The notes beneath the pieces were generated by a model that was given only the letters and a program-made list of their open reading frames with translations, was not told where the DNA came from and ran no database searches. Of a stretch of 64,000 bases of DNA, positions 37,323 through 50,680 are shown piece after piece. This DNA comes from Nemophila menziesii (lineage: Eukaryota > Streptophyta > Magnoliopsida > Boraginales > Hydrophyllaceae): NCBI GenBank assembly GCA_029959085.1, contig JARWIR010000018.1:15809001-15873000 (forward strand), written 5' to 3'. The translations under genes and the position numbers were made by a program. How positions within the stretch are numbered: the stretch's first letter is position 1; each line of letters begins with the position of its first letter.

Positions 37323-40300
37323 AAACCCCTAAAAACCCCAACAGAACCCCCAGAAACCCCGAAATAACCCCCCAGAACCCGTCGAAACGTTTAAAAACCC
37401 CCAGAAAGCACCCAAGGGCCCTAAAAGACCCCTTGAAAAGCCCCTAATATCCCCAAAAACGCCCAAAAATACGTTTAAGGACCGTCAAAAAGCACTTTGG
37501 AGACCCTCCCAAAACCCCTCGGAACCCCCTAACGACCCCCGACAACCCTGGCACCCCCCTCAAAAACCCGTAAAAAGCACGACGAGGCCCTGAAAACCCG
37601 AAAAAATGACGATTTAAAAAGTCCGAAAAATCGCTTGAAAACACAAAAGAGGCTACCAAAAGACCCATAAAAAGCACCAAAAACCCCTAAAAACCCCCAA
37701 CAGAACCCCCAGAAACCCCGAAATAACCCCCCAGAACCCGTCGAAACCGCTAAAAACCCCCGGAAAGCACCCAAGGGCCCTAAAAGACCCCTTGAAAAGC
37801 CCCCAATATCCCCAAAAACGCCCAAAAATACGTTTAAGGACCGTCAAAAAGCACTTTGGATACCCTCCCAAAACCCCTCGGAACCCCCTAACGACCCCCG
37901 AAAACCCTGGCACCCCCCTCAAAAACCCGTAAAAAGCACGACGAGGCCCTGAAAACCCGAAAAAAGGACGATTAAAAAAGTCCGAAAAATCGCTTGAAAA
38001 CACAAAAGAGGCTACCAAAAGACCCATAAAAAGCACCAAAAACCCCTAAAAACCCCAACAGAACCCCCAGAAACCCCGAAATAACCCCCCAGAACCCGTC
38101 GAAACAGCTAAAAACCCCCGGAAAGCACCCAAGGGCCCTAAAAGACCCCTTGAAAAGCCCCCAATATCCCCAAAAACGCCCAAAAATACGTTTAAGGACC
38201 GTCAAAAAGCACTTTGGAGACCCTCCCAAAACCCCTCGGAACCCCCTAACGACCCCCGAAAACCCTGGCACCCCCCTCAAAAACCCGTAAAAAGCACGAC
38301 GAGGCCCTGAAAACCCGAAAAAAGGACGATTAAAAAAGTCCGAAAAATCGCTTGAAAACACAAAAGAGGCTACCAAAAGACCCATAAAAAGCACCAAAAA
38401 CCCCTAAAAACCCCAACAGAACCCCCAGAAACCCCAGAATCCCCGAAATAACCACCCAGAACCCATCGAAACGTCTAAAAACCCCCGGAAAGCACCCAAG
38501 GCCCTAAAAGACCCCTTGAAAAGCCCCCAATATCCCCAAAAACGCCCAAAAATACGTTTAAGGACCGTCAAAAAGCACTTTGGAGACCCTCCCAAAACCC
38601 CTCAGAACCCCCCTCAAAAACCCGTAAAAACCCCGACGAGGCCCTGAAAACCCGAAAAAAGGACGATTAAAAAAGTCCGAAAAATCGCTTGAAAACACAA
38701 AAGAGGCTACCAAAAGACCCATAAAAAGCACCAAAAACCCCTAAAAACCCCAACAGAACCCCCAGAAACCCCGAAATAACCCCCCCCAGAACCCGTCGAA
38801 ACCGCTAAAAACCCCCGGAAAGCACCCAAGGGCCCTAAAAGACCCCTTGAAAAGCCCCCAATATCCCCAAAAACGCCCAAAAATACGTTTAAGGAGCGTC
38901 AAAAAGCACTTTGGAGACCCTCCCAAAACCCCTCGGAACCCCCTAACGACCCCCAAAAACCATGGCACCCCCCTCAAAAACCCGTAAAAACCCCGACGAG
39001 GCCCTGAAAACCTGAAAAAAGGACGATTAAAAAAGTCCGAAAAATCGATTGAAAACACAAAAGAGGCTCCCAAAAGACCCATAAAAAGCATCAAAAACCC
39101 CTAAAAACCCCAACAGAACCCCCAGAAACCCCGAAATAACCCCCCAGAACCCGTCGAAACCGCTAAAAACCCCCGGAAAGCACCCAAGGGCCCTAAAAGA
39201 CCCCTTGAAAAGCCCCCAATATCCCCAAAAACGCCCAAAAATACGTTTAAGGACCGTCAAAAAGCACTTTGGAGACCCTCCCCTAACGACCCCCGAAAAC
39301 CCTGGCACCCCCCTCAAAAACCCGTAAAAACCCCGACGAGGCCCTGAAAACCCGAAAAAAGGACGATTAAAAAAGTCCGAAAAATCGCTTGAAAACACAA
39401 AAGAGGCTACCAAAAGACCCATAAAAAGCACCAAAAACCCCTAAAAACCCCAACAGAACCCCCAGAAACCCCGAAATAACCCCCCAGAACCCGTCGAAAC
39501 CGCTAAAAACCCCCGGAAAGCACCCAAGGGCCCTAAAAGACCCCTTGAAAAGCCCCCAATATCCCCAAAAACGCCCAAAAATACGTTTAAGGACCGTCAA
39601 AAAGCACTTTGGAGACCCTCCCAAAACCCCTCGGAACCCCCTAACGACCCCCGAAAACCCTGGCACCCCCCTCAAAAACCCGTAAAAACCCCGACGAGGC
39701 CCTGAAAACCCGAAAAAAGGACGATTAAAAAAGTCTGAAAAATCGCTTGAAAACACAAAAGAGGCTCCCAAAAGACCCATAAAAAGCACCAAAAACCCCT
39801 AAAAACCCCAACAGAACCCCCTGAAACCCCGAAATAACCCCCCAGAACCCGTCGAAACCGCTAAAACCCCCCGGAAAGCACCCAAGGGCCCTAAAAGACC
39901 CCTTGAAAAGCCCCCAATATCCCCAAAAACACCCAAAAATACGTTTAAGGACCGTCAAAAAGCACTTTGGAGACCCTCCCAGAACCCCTCGGAACCCCCT
40001 AACGACCCCCGAAAACCCTGGCACCCCCCTCAAAAACCCGTAAAAAGCCCGACGAGGCCCTGAAAACCCGAAAAAAGGACGATTAAAAAAGTCCGAAAAA
40101 TCGCTTGAAAACACAAAAGAGGCTCCCAAAAGACCCATAAAAAGCACCAAAACCCCTAAAAACCCCAACAGAACCCCCAGAAACCCCGAAATAACCCCCC
40201 AGAACCCGTCGAAACCGCTAAAAACCTTCGGAAAGCACCCAAAGGCCCTAAAAGACCCCTTGAAAAGCCCCCAATATCCCCAAAAACGCCCAAAAATACG

Positions 40301-41880
40301 TTTAAGGACCGTCAAAAAGCACTTTGGAGACCCTCCCAAAACCCCTCGGAACCCCCTAACGACCCCCGAAAACCCTGGCACCCCCCTCAAAAACCCGTAA
40401 AAACCCCGACGAGGCCCTGAAAACCCGAAAAAAGGACGATTAAAAAATTCCGAAAAATCGCTTGAAAACACAAAAGAGACTACCAAAAGACCCATAAAAA
40501 GCACCAAAAACCCCTAAAAACCCCAACTGAACCCCCAGAAACCCCGAAATAACCCCCCAGAACCCTCGAAACGTCTAAAAACCCCCGGAAAGCACCCAAG
40601 GGCCATAAAAGACCCCTTGAAAAGCCCCCAATATCCCCAAAAACGCCCAACAATACGTTTAAGGACCGTCAAAAAGCACTTTGGAGACCCTCCCAAAACA
40701 CCTCGGAACCCCCTAACGACCCCCGAAATCCCTGGCACCCCCCTCAAAAACCCGTAAAAAGCACGACGAGGCCCTGAAAACTCGAAAAAAGGACGATTAA
40801 AAAAGTCCGAAAAATCGCTTGAAAACACAAAAGAGGCTCCCAAAAGACCCATAAAAAGCACCAAAAACCCCTAAAAACCCCAACAGAACCCCCAGAAACC
40901 CCGAAATAACCCCCCAGAACCCTCGAAACGTCAAAAAACCCCCGAAAAGCACCGAAGGGCCCTAAAAGACCCCTTGAAAAGCCCCCAATATCCCCAAAAA
41001 CGCCCAAAAATACGTTTAAGGACCGTCAAAAAACACTTTGGAGACCCTCCAAAAACCCCTCGGAACCCCCTAACGACCCCCGAAAACCCTGGCACCCTCC
41101 TCAAAAACCCGTAAAATCCCCGACGAGGCCCTGAAAACCCGAAAAAGGACGATTAAAAAAGTCCGAAAAATCGCTTGAAAACACAAAAGAGGCTACCAAA
41201 AGACCCATAAAAAGCACCAAAAACCCCAACAGAACCCCCAGAAACCCCAGAAACCCCGAAATAACCCCCCAGAACCCGTCGAAACCGCTAAAAACCCCTG
41301 GAAAGCACCCAAGGGCCCTAAAAGACCCCTTGAAAAGCCCCCGATATCCCCAAAAACGCCCAAAAATACGTTTAAGGACCGTCAAAAAGCACTTTGGAGA
41401 CCCTCCCAAAACCCCTCGGAACCCCCTAACGACCCCCGAAAACCCTGGCACCCCCCTCAAAAACCCGTAAAAACCCCGACGAGGCCCTGAAAACCCGAAA
41501 AAAGGACGATTAAAAAAGTCCGAAAAATCGCTTGAAAACACAAAAGAGGCTACGAAAAGACCCATAAAAAGCACCAAAAACCCCTAAAAACCCCCAACAG
41601 AACCCCCAGAACCCGTCGAAACCGCTAAAACCCCCCGGAAAGCACCCAAGGGCCCTAAAAGACCCCTTGAAAAGCCCCCAATATCCCCAAAAACACCCAA
41701 AAATACGTTTAAGGACCGTCAAAAAGCACTTTGGAGACCCTCCCAGAACCCCTCGGAACCCCCTAACGACCCCCGAAAACCCTGGCACCCCCCTCAAAAA
41801 CCCGTAAAAAGCCCGACGAGGCCCTGAAAACCCGAAAAAAATGACGATTAAAAAAGTCCGAAAAATCGCTTGAAAACACA
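37323..41880 (-). repeat. Higher-order block P, copy IV (partial)
   Basis: Corresponds to about 6156-10710 of copy I at offsets of 31167-31168 bp and keeps the monomers that copy III lost. It includes the GGATACCCTCCC monomer (about 37859), the C8 C-run near 38780 and the 18-bp deletion monomer (about 39285). One monomer near 40145 lost a single A (CACCAAAACCCCTA), making it 357 bp. This happens to join two open frames and is also seen at about 50424. Confidence 0.8.
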
Positions 41881-44800
41881 AAAGAGGCTCCCAAAAGACC
41901 CATAAAAAGCACCAAAAACCACTAAAAACCCCAACAGAACCCCCAGAAACCCCGAAATAACCCCCCAGAACCCGTCGAAACGTCTAAAAACCCCCGGAAA
42001 GCACCCAAGGGCCATAAAAGACCCCTTGAAAAGCCCCCAATATCCCCAAAAACGCCCAAAAATACGTTTAAGGACCGTCAAAAAGCAATTTGGAGACCCT
42101 CCCAAAACCCCTCGGAACCCCCTAACGACCGCCGAAAACCCTGGCACCCCCCTCAAAAACCCGTAAAAATTCCGACGAGGCCCTGAAAACCCGAAAAAAG
42201 GACGATTAAAAAATTCCGAAAAATCGCTTGAAAACACAAAAGAGACTACCAAAAGACCCATAAAAAGCACCAAAAACCCCTAAAAACCCCAACAGAACCC
42301 CCAGAAACCCCGAAATAATCCCCCAGAACCCTCGAAACGTTTAAAAACCCCCGGAAAGCACCCAAGGGCCATAAAAGACCCCTTAAAAAGCCCCCAATAT
42401 CCCCAAAAACGCCCAAAAATACGTTTAAGGACCGTCAAAAAGCACTTTGGAGACCCTCCCAAAACACCTCGGAACCCCCTAACGACCCCCGAAATCCCTG
42501 GCACCCCCCTCAAAAACCCGTAAAAAGCACGACGAGGCCCTGAAAACCCGAAAAAAGGACGATTAAAAAAGTCCGAAAAATCGCTTGAAAACACAAAAGA
42601 GGCACCCAAAAGACCCATAAAAAGCATCAAAAACCCCTATAACCCCCAACAGAACCCCCAGAAACCCCGAAATAACCCCCCAGAACCCTCGAAACGTCAA
42701 AAAACCCCCGAAAAGCACCGAAGGGCCCTAAAAGACCCCTTGAAAAGCCCCCAATATCCCCAAAAACGCCCAAAAATACGTTTAAGGACCGTCAAAAAAC
42801 ACTTTGGAGACCCTCCCAAAACCCCTCGGAACCCCCTAACGACCCCCAAAAACCCTGGCACCCCCCTCAAAAACCCGTAAGAACCCCGACGAGGCCCTGA
42901 AAACCCGAAAAAGGACGATTAAAAAAGTCCGAAAAATCGCTTGAAAACACAAAAGAGGCTACCAAAAGACCCATAAAAAGCACCAAAAACCCCAACAGAA
43001 CCCCCAGAAACCCCAGAAACCCCGAAATAACCCCCCAGAACCCGTCGAAACCGCTAAAAACCCCTGGAAAGCACCCAAGGGCCCTAAAAGACCCCTTGAA
43101 AAGCCCCCGATATCCCCAAAAACGCCCAAAAATACGTTTAAGGACCGTCAAAAAGCACTTTGGAGACCCTCCCAAAACCCCTCGGAACCCCCTAACGACC
43201 CCCAAAAACCCTGGCACCCCCCTCAAAAACCCGTAAAAACCCCGACGAGGCCCTGAAAACCCGAAAAAAGGACGATTAAAAAAGTCCGAAAAATCGCTTG
43301 AAAACACAAAAGAGGCTACGAAAAGACCCATAAAAAGCACCAAAAACCCCTAAAAACCCCCAACAGAACCCCCAGAACCCGTCGAAACCGCTAAAACCCC
43401 CCGGAAAGCACCCAAGGGCCCTAAAAGACCCCTTGAAAAGCCCCCAATATCCCCAAAAACACCCAAAAATACGTTTAAGGACCGTCAAAAAGCACTTTGG
43501 AGACCCTCCCAGAACCCCTCGGAACCCCCTAACGACCCCCGAAAACCCTGGCACCCCCCTCAAAAACCCGTAAAAAGCCCGACGAGGCCCTGAAAACCCG
43601 AAAAAAATGACGATTAAAAAAGTCCGAAAAATCGCTTGAAAACACAAAAGAGGCTCCCAAAAGACCCATAAAAAGCACCAAAAACCCCTAAAAACCCCAA
43701 CAGAACCCCCAGAAACCCCGAAATAACCCCCCAGAATCCGTCGAAACGTCTAAAAACCCCCGGAAAGCACCCAAGGGCCATAAAAGACCCCTTGAAAAGC
43801 CCCCAATATCCCCAAAAACGCCCAAAAATACGTTTAAGGACCGTCAAAAAGCACTTTGGAGACCCTCCCAAAACCCCTCGGAACCCCCTAACGACCCCCG
43901 AAAACCCTGGCACCCCCCTCAAAAACCCGTAAAAATTCCGACGAGGCCCTGAAAACCCGAAAAAAGGACGATTAAAAAATTCCGAAAAATCGCTTGAAAA
44001 CACAAAAGAGACTACCAAAAGACCCATAAAAAGCACCAAAAACCCCTAAAAACTCCAACAGAACCCCCAGAAACCCCGAAATAACCCCCCAGAACCCTCG
44101 AAACGTCTAAAAACCCCCGGAAAGCACCCAAGGGCCATAAAAGACCCCTTGAAAAGCCCCCAATATCCCCAAAAACGCCCAAAAATACGTTTTTTGACCG
44201 TCAAAAAGCACTTTGGAGACCCTCCCAAAACACCTCGGAACCCCCTAACGACCCCCGAAATCCCTGGCACCCCCCTCAAAAACCCGTAAAAAGCACGACG
44301 AGGCCCTGAAAACCCGAAAAAAGGACGATTAAAAAAGTCCGAAAAATCGCTTGAAAACACAAAAGAGGCACCCAAAAGACCCATAAAAAGCACCAAAAAC
44401 CCCTAAAAACCCCAACAGAACCCCCAGAAACCCCGAAATAACCCCCCAGAACCCGTCGAAACCGCTAAAAACACCTGGAAAGCACTGAAGGGCCCTAAAA
44501 AAGCCCTTGAAAAGCCCCCGATATCCCCAAAAACGCCCAAAAATACGTTTAAGGACCGTCAAAAAGCACTTTGGAGACCCTCCCAAAACCCCTCGGAACC
44601 CCCTAACGACCCCCGAAAACCCTGGCACCCCCTCAAAAACCCGTAAAAACCCCGACGAGGCCCTGAAAACCCGAAAAAATGACGATTAAAAAAGTCTGAA
44701 AAATCGTTTGAAAACACAAAAGAGGCTACCAAAAGACCCATAAAAAGCACCAAAAACCCCAACAGAACCCCCAGAAACCCCGAAATAACCCCCCAGAACC

Positions 44801-45010
44801 CGTCGAAACCGCTAAAAACCCCCGGAAAGAACCCAAGGGCCCTAAAAGACCCCTTGAAAAGCCCCCGATATCCCCAAAAACGCCCAAAAATACGTTTAAG
44901 GACCGTCAAAAAGCACTTTGGAGACCCTCCCAAAACCCCTCAGAACCCCCTAACGACCCCCGAAAACCCTGGCACCCCCCTCAAAAACCCGTAAAAACCC
45001 CGAAGAGGCC
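41881..45010 (-). repeat. Higher-order block R, copy 3
   Basis: Third copy of block R, 8136-8137 bp downstream of copy 2 with no offset change over about 3 kb, so these two copies are recent duplicates. The TACGTTTTTTGACC marker is at about 44187. Private changes include AGCACTGAAGG near 44483 and GACCGCCGAAAA near 42127. The block leads directly into block D at about 45010. Confidence 0.75.
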
Positions 45011-48000
45011 CTGAAAACCCGAAAAAAGGACGATTAAAAAAGTCCGAAAAATCGCTTGAAAACACAAAAGAGGCTACCAAAAGACCCATAAAAAGCACCA
45101 AAAACCCCTAAAAACCACAACAGAACCCCGAGAAACCCCGAAATAACCCCCCAGAACCCGTCGAAACCGCTAAAAACCTTCGGAAAGCACCCAAGGGCCC
45201 TAAAAGACCCCTTGAAAAGCCCCCAATATCCCCAAAAACGCCCAAAAATACGTTTAAGGACCGTCAAAAAGCACTTTGGAGACCCTCCCAAAACCCCTCG
45301 GAACCTCCTAACGACCCCCAAAAACCCTGGCACCCCCCTCAAAAACCCGTAAAAACCCCGAAGAGGCCCTGAAAACCCGAAAAAAGGACGATTAAAAAAG
45401 TCCGAAAAATCGCTTGAAAACACAAAAGAGGCTACCAAAAGACCCATAAAAGGCACCATAAACCCCTAAAAACCCCAACAGAACCCCCAGAAACCCCGAA
45501 ATAACCCCCCAGAACCCTCGAAACGTCTAAAACCCCCGGAAAGCACCCAACGGCCCTAAAAAACCCCTTGAAAAGCCCCCGATATCCCCAAAAACGCCCA
45601 AAAATACGTTTAAGGACCGTCAAAAAGCACTTTGGAGACCCTCCCAAAACCCCTCGGAACCCCCTAACGACCCCCGAAAACCCTGGCACCCACCTCAAAA
45701 ACCCGTAAAAACCCCGACGAGGCCCTGAAAACCCGAAAAAAGGACGATTAAAAAAGTCCGAAAAATCGCTTGAAAACACAAGAGGCTCCCAAAAGACCCA
45801 TAAAAAGCACCAAAACCCCCTAAAAACCCCAACAGAACCCCCAGAAACCCCGAAATAACCCCCCAAAACCCGTCGAAACGTCTGAAAACCCCCGGAAAGC
45901 ACCCAAGGGCCCTAAAATACCCCTTGAAAAGCCCCCAATATCCCCAAAAACGCCCAAAAATACGTTTAAGGACCGTCAAAAAGCACTTTGGAGACCCTCC
46001 CAAAACCCCTCGGAACCCCCTAACGACCCCCGAAAACCCTGGCACCCCCCTCAAAAACCCGTAAAAAGCACGACGAGGCCCTGAAAACCCGAAAAAAGGA
46101 CGATTAAAAAAGTCCGAAAAATCGCTTGAAAACACAAAAGAGGCTCCCAAAAGACCCATAAAAAGCACGAAAAACCCCTAAAAACCCCAACAGAACCCCC
46201 AGAAACCCCGAAATAACCCCCAGAACCCGTCGAAACCGCTAAAAACCCCCGGAAAGCACCCAAGGGCCCTAAAAGACCCCTTGAAAAGCCCCCAATATCC
46301 CCAAAAACGCCCAAAAATACGTTTAAGGACCGTCAAAAAGCACTTTGGAGACCCTCCCAAAACCCCTCGGAACCTCCTAACGACCCCCAAAAACCCTGGC
46401 ACCCCCCTCAAAAACCCGTAAAAACCCCGAAGAGGCCCTGAAAACCCGAAAAAAGGACGATTAAAAAAGTCCGAAAAATCTCTTGAAAACACAAAAGAGG
46501 CTACCAAAAGACCCATAAAAGGCACCATAAACCCCTAAAAACCCCAACAGAACCCCCAGAAACCCCGAAATAACCCCCCAGAACCCTCGAAACGTCTAAA
46601 ACCCCCGGAAAGCACCCAAGGGCCCTAAAAAACCCCTTGAAAAGCCCCCGATATCCCCAAAAACGCCCAAAAATACGTTTAAGGACCGTCAAAAAGCACT
46701 TTGGAGACCCTCCCAAAACCCCTCGGAACCCCCTAACGACCCCCGAAAACCCTGGCACCCACCTCAAAAACCCGTAAAAACCCCGACGAGGCCCTGAAAA
46801 CCCGAAAAAAGGACGATTAAAAAAGTCCGAAAAATCGCTTGAAAACACAAGAGGCTCCCAAAAGACCCATAAAAAGCACCAAAACCCCCTAAAAACCCCA
46901 ACAGAACCCCCAGAAACCCCGAAATAACCCCCCAAAACCCGTCGAAACGTCTGAAAACCCCCGGAAAGCACCCAAGGGCCCTAAAATACCCCTTGAAAAG
47001 CCCCCAATATCCCCAAAAACGCCCAAAAATACGTTTAAGGACCGTCAAAAAGCACTTTGGAGACCCTCCCAAAACCCCTCGGAACCCCCTAACGACCCCC
47101 GAAAACCCTGGCACCCCCCTCAAAAACCCGTAAAAAGCACGACGAGGCCCTGAAAACCCGAAAAAAGGACGATTAAAAAAGTCCGAAAAATCGCTTGAAA
47201 ACACAAAAGAGGCTCCCAAAAGACCCATAAAAAGCACGAAAAACCCCTAAAAACCCCAACAGAACCCCCAGAAACCCCGAAATAACCCCCAGAACCCGTC
47301 GAAACCGCTAAAAACCCCCGGAAAGCACCCAAGGGCCCTAAAAGACCCCTTGAAAAGCCCCCAATATCCCCAAAAACGCCCAAAAATACGTTTAAGGACC
47401 GTCAAAAAGCACTTTGGAGACCCTCCCAGAACCCCTCGGAACCCCCTAACGACCCCCGAAAACCCTGGCACTCCCCTCAAAAACCCGTTAAAAGCACGAC
47501 GAGGCCCTGAAAACCCGAAAAAAGGACGATTAAAAAAGTCCGAAAAATCGCTTGAAAACACAAAAGAGGCTACCAAAAGACCCATAAAAAGCACCAAAAA
47601 CCCCTAAAAACCCCAACAGAACCCCCAGAAACCCCGAAATAACCCCCCAGAACCCGTCGAAACCACTAAAAACCCCCGGAAAGCACCCAAGGGCCCTAAA
47701 AGACCCCTTGAAAAGCCCCCAATATCCCCAAAAACGCCCAAAAATACGTTTAAGGACCGTCAAAAAGCACTTTGGAGACCCTCCCAAAACCCCTCGGAAC
47801 CCCCTAACGACCCCCGAAATCCCTGGCACCCCCCTCAAAAACCCGTAAAAAGCACGACGAGGCCCTGAAAACCCGAAAAAAGGACGATTAAAAAAGTCCG
47901 AAAAATCGCTTGAAAACACAAAAGAGGCTCCCAAAAGACCCATAAAAGGCACCAAAAACCCCTAAAAACCCCAACAGAACCCCCAGAAACCCCGAAATAA

Positions 48001-49910
48001 CCCCCCAGAACCCTCGAAACGTCAAAAAACCCCCGAAAAGCACCGAAGGGCCCTAAAAGACCCCTTGAAAAGCCCCCAATATCCCCAAAAACGCCCAAAA
48101 TACGTTTAAGGACCGTCAAAAAACACTTTGGAGAACCTCCCAAAACCCCTCGGAACCCCCTAACGACCCCCGAAAACCCTGGCACCCCCCTCAAAAACCC
48201 GTAAAAACCCCGACGAGGCCCTGAAAACCCGAAAAAGGACGATTAAAAAAGTCCGAAAAATCGCTTGAAAACACAAAAGAGGCTACCAAAAGACCCATAA
48301 AAAGCACCAAAAACCCCAACAGAACCCCCAGAAACCCCGAAATAACCCCCCCAGAACCCGTCGAAACCGCTAAAAACCTTCGGAAAGCACCCAAGGGCCC
48401 TAAAAGACCCCTTGAAAAGCCCCCGATATCCCCAAAAACGCCCAAAAATACGTTTAAGGACCGTCAAAAAGCACTTTGGAGACCCTCCCAAAACCCCTCG
48501 GAACCCCCTAACGACCCCCGAAAACCCTGGCACCCCCCTCAAAAACCCGTAAAAATTCCGACGAGGCCCTGAAAACCCGAAAAAAGGACGATTAAAAAAT
48601 TCCGAAAAATCGCTTGAAAACACAAAAGAGGTTACCAAAAGACCCATAAAAAGCACCAAAAACCCCAACAGAACGCCCAGAAACCCCGAAATAACACCCC
48701 AGAACCCTCGAAACGTCTAAAAACCCCCGGAAAGCACCCAAGGGCCCTAAAAGACCCCTTGAAAAGCCCCCAATATCCCCAAAAACGCCCAAAAATACGT
48801 TTAAGGACCGTCAAAAAGCACTTTGGAGACCCTCCCAAAACACCTCGGAAGCCCCTAACGACCCCCGAAATCCCTGGCACCCCCCTCAAAAACCCGTAAA
48901 AAGCACGACGAGGCCCTGAAAACCCGAAAAAAGGACGATTAAAAAAGTCCGAAAAATCGCTTGAAAACACAAAAGAGGCTCCCAAAAGACCCATAAAAAG
49001 CACCAAAAACCCCTAAAAACCCCAACAGAACCCCCATAAACCCTGAAATAACCCCCCAGAACCCTCGAAACGTCTAAAAACCCCCGGAAAGCACCCAAGG
49101 GCCCTAAAAGACCCCTTGAAAAGCCCCCAATATCCCCAAAAACGCCCAAAAATACGTTTAAGGACCGTCAAAAAGCACTTTGGAGACCCTCCCAAAACCC
49201 CTCGGAACCCCCTAACGACCCCCGAAAACCCTGGCACCCCCCTCAAAAACCCGTAAAAACCCCGACGAGGCCCTGAAAACCCGAAAAAAGGACGATTAAA
49301 AAAGTCCGAAAAATCGCTTGAAAACACAAAAGAGGCTACCAAAAGACCCATAAAAAGCACCAAAAACCCCAACAGAACCCCCAGAAACCCCGAAATAACC
49401 CCCCAGAACCCGTCGAAACCGCTAAAAACCCCCGGAAAGAACCCAAGGGCCCTAAAAGACCCCTTGAAAAGCCCCCGATATCCCCAAAAACGCCCAAAAA
49501 TACGTTTAAGGACCGTCAAAAAGCACTTTGGAGACCCTCCCAAAACCCCTCAGAACCCCCTAACGACCCCCGAAAACCCTGGCACCCCCCTCAAAAACCC
49601 GTAAAAACCCCGAAGAGGCCCTGAAAACCCGAAAAAAGGACGATTAAAAAAGTCCGAAAAATCGCTTGAAAACACAAAAGAGGCTACCAAAAGACCCATA
49701 AAAAGCACCAAAAACCCCTAAAAACCACAACAGAACCCCGAGAAACCCCGAAATAACCCCCCAGAACCCGTCGAAACCGCTAAAAACCTTCGGAAAGCAC
49801 CCAAGGGCCCTAAAAGACCCCTTGAAAAGCCCCCAATATCCCCAAAAACGCCCAAAAATACGTTTAAGGACCGTCAAAAAGCACTTTGGAGACCCTCCCA
49901 AAACCCCTCG
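45011..49910 (-). repeat. Higher-order block D, copy 2 (with duplicated trimer)
   Basis: Matches 11012-15266 at offsets of 33996 then 34354-34356 bp. The difference includes an extra three-monomer unit: 45432-46500 is repeated at 46501-47569 (offset 1069 throughout). The right part, 47120-49910, is repeated at 50664-53455 with a constant offset of 3544 bp. It ends near 49910, where sequence typical of block P begins. Confidence 0.8.
45432..47569 (-). repeat. Tandem pair of 1069-bp trimer higher-order repeats
   Basis: Three successive monomers, marked by AAAAGGCACCATAAACC, CACAAGAGGCTCCC and AGCACGAAAAACC, are duplicated head to tail with a shift of 1069 bp (45432/46501, 45695/46764, 46051/47120). 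The same pair is found at 53586/54655 and at 58550/59619. Block D copy 1 has a related but rearranged series from 11436 with a 713-bp (two-monomer) step. Confidence 0.8.
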
Positions 49911-50680
49911 GAACCCCCTAACGACCCCCGAAAACCCTGGCACCCCCCTCAAAAACCCGTAAAAACCCCGACGAGGCCCTGAAAACCCGAAAAAAGGACG
50001 ATTAAAAAAGTCTGAAAAATCGCTTGAAAACACAAAAGAGGCTCCCAAAAGACCCATAAAAAGCACCAAAAACCCCTAAAAACCCCAACAGAACCCCCTG
50101 AAACCCCGAAATAACCCCCCAGAACCCGTCGAAACCGCTAAAACCCCCCGGAAAGCACCCAAGGGCCCTAAAAGACCCCTTGAAAAGCCCCCAATATCCC
50201 CAAAAACACCCAAAAATACGTTTAAGGACCGTCAAAAAGCACTTTGGAGACCCTCCCAGAACCCCTCGGAACCCCCTAACGACCCCCGAAAACCCTGGCA
50301 CCCCCCTCAAAAACCCGTAAAAAGCCCGACGAGGCCCTGAAAACCCGAAAAAAGGACGATTAAAAAAGTCCGAAAAATCGCTTGAAAACACAAAAGAGGC
50401 TCCCAAAAGACCCATAAAAAGCACCAAAACCCCTAAAAACCCCAACAGAACCCCCAGAAACCCCGAAATAACCCCCCAGAACCCGTCGAAACCGCTAAAA
50501 ACCTTCGGAAAGCACCCAAAGGCCCTAAAAGACCCCTTGAAAAGCCCCCAATATCCCCAAAAACGCCCAAAAATACGTTTAAGGACCGTCAAAAAGCACT
50601 TTGGAGACCCTCCCAAAACCCCTCGGAACCCCCTAACGACCCCCGAAAACCCTGGCACCCCCCTCAAAAACCCGTAAAAA
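49911..50680 (-). repeat. Block P island between two block D copies
   Basis: About two monomers here carry variants of block P rather than D: AAAAAAGTCTGAAAAATC (50005), CCCCCTGAAACCCC (50096), AAAAACACCC (50206) and the single-A-loss monomer CACCAAAACCCCTA (50424). They match 39635-40400 of P copy IV at an offset of about 10277 bp. Left of 49910 and right of 50680 the variants are those of block D. Gene conversion or insertion by unequal exchange would explain this; boundaries are good to about 50 bp. Confidence 0.7.
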
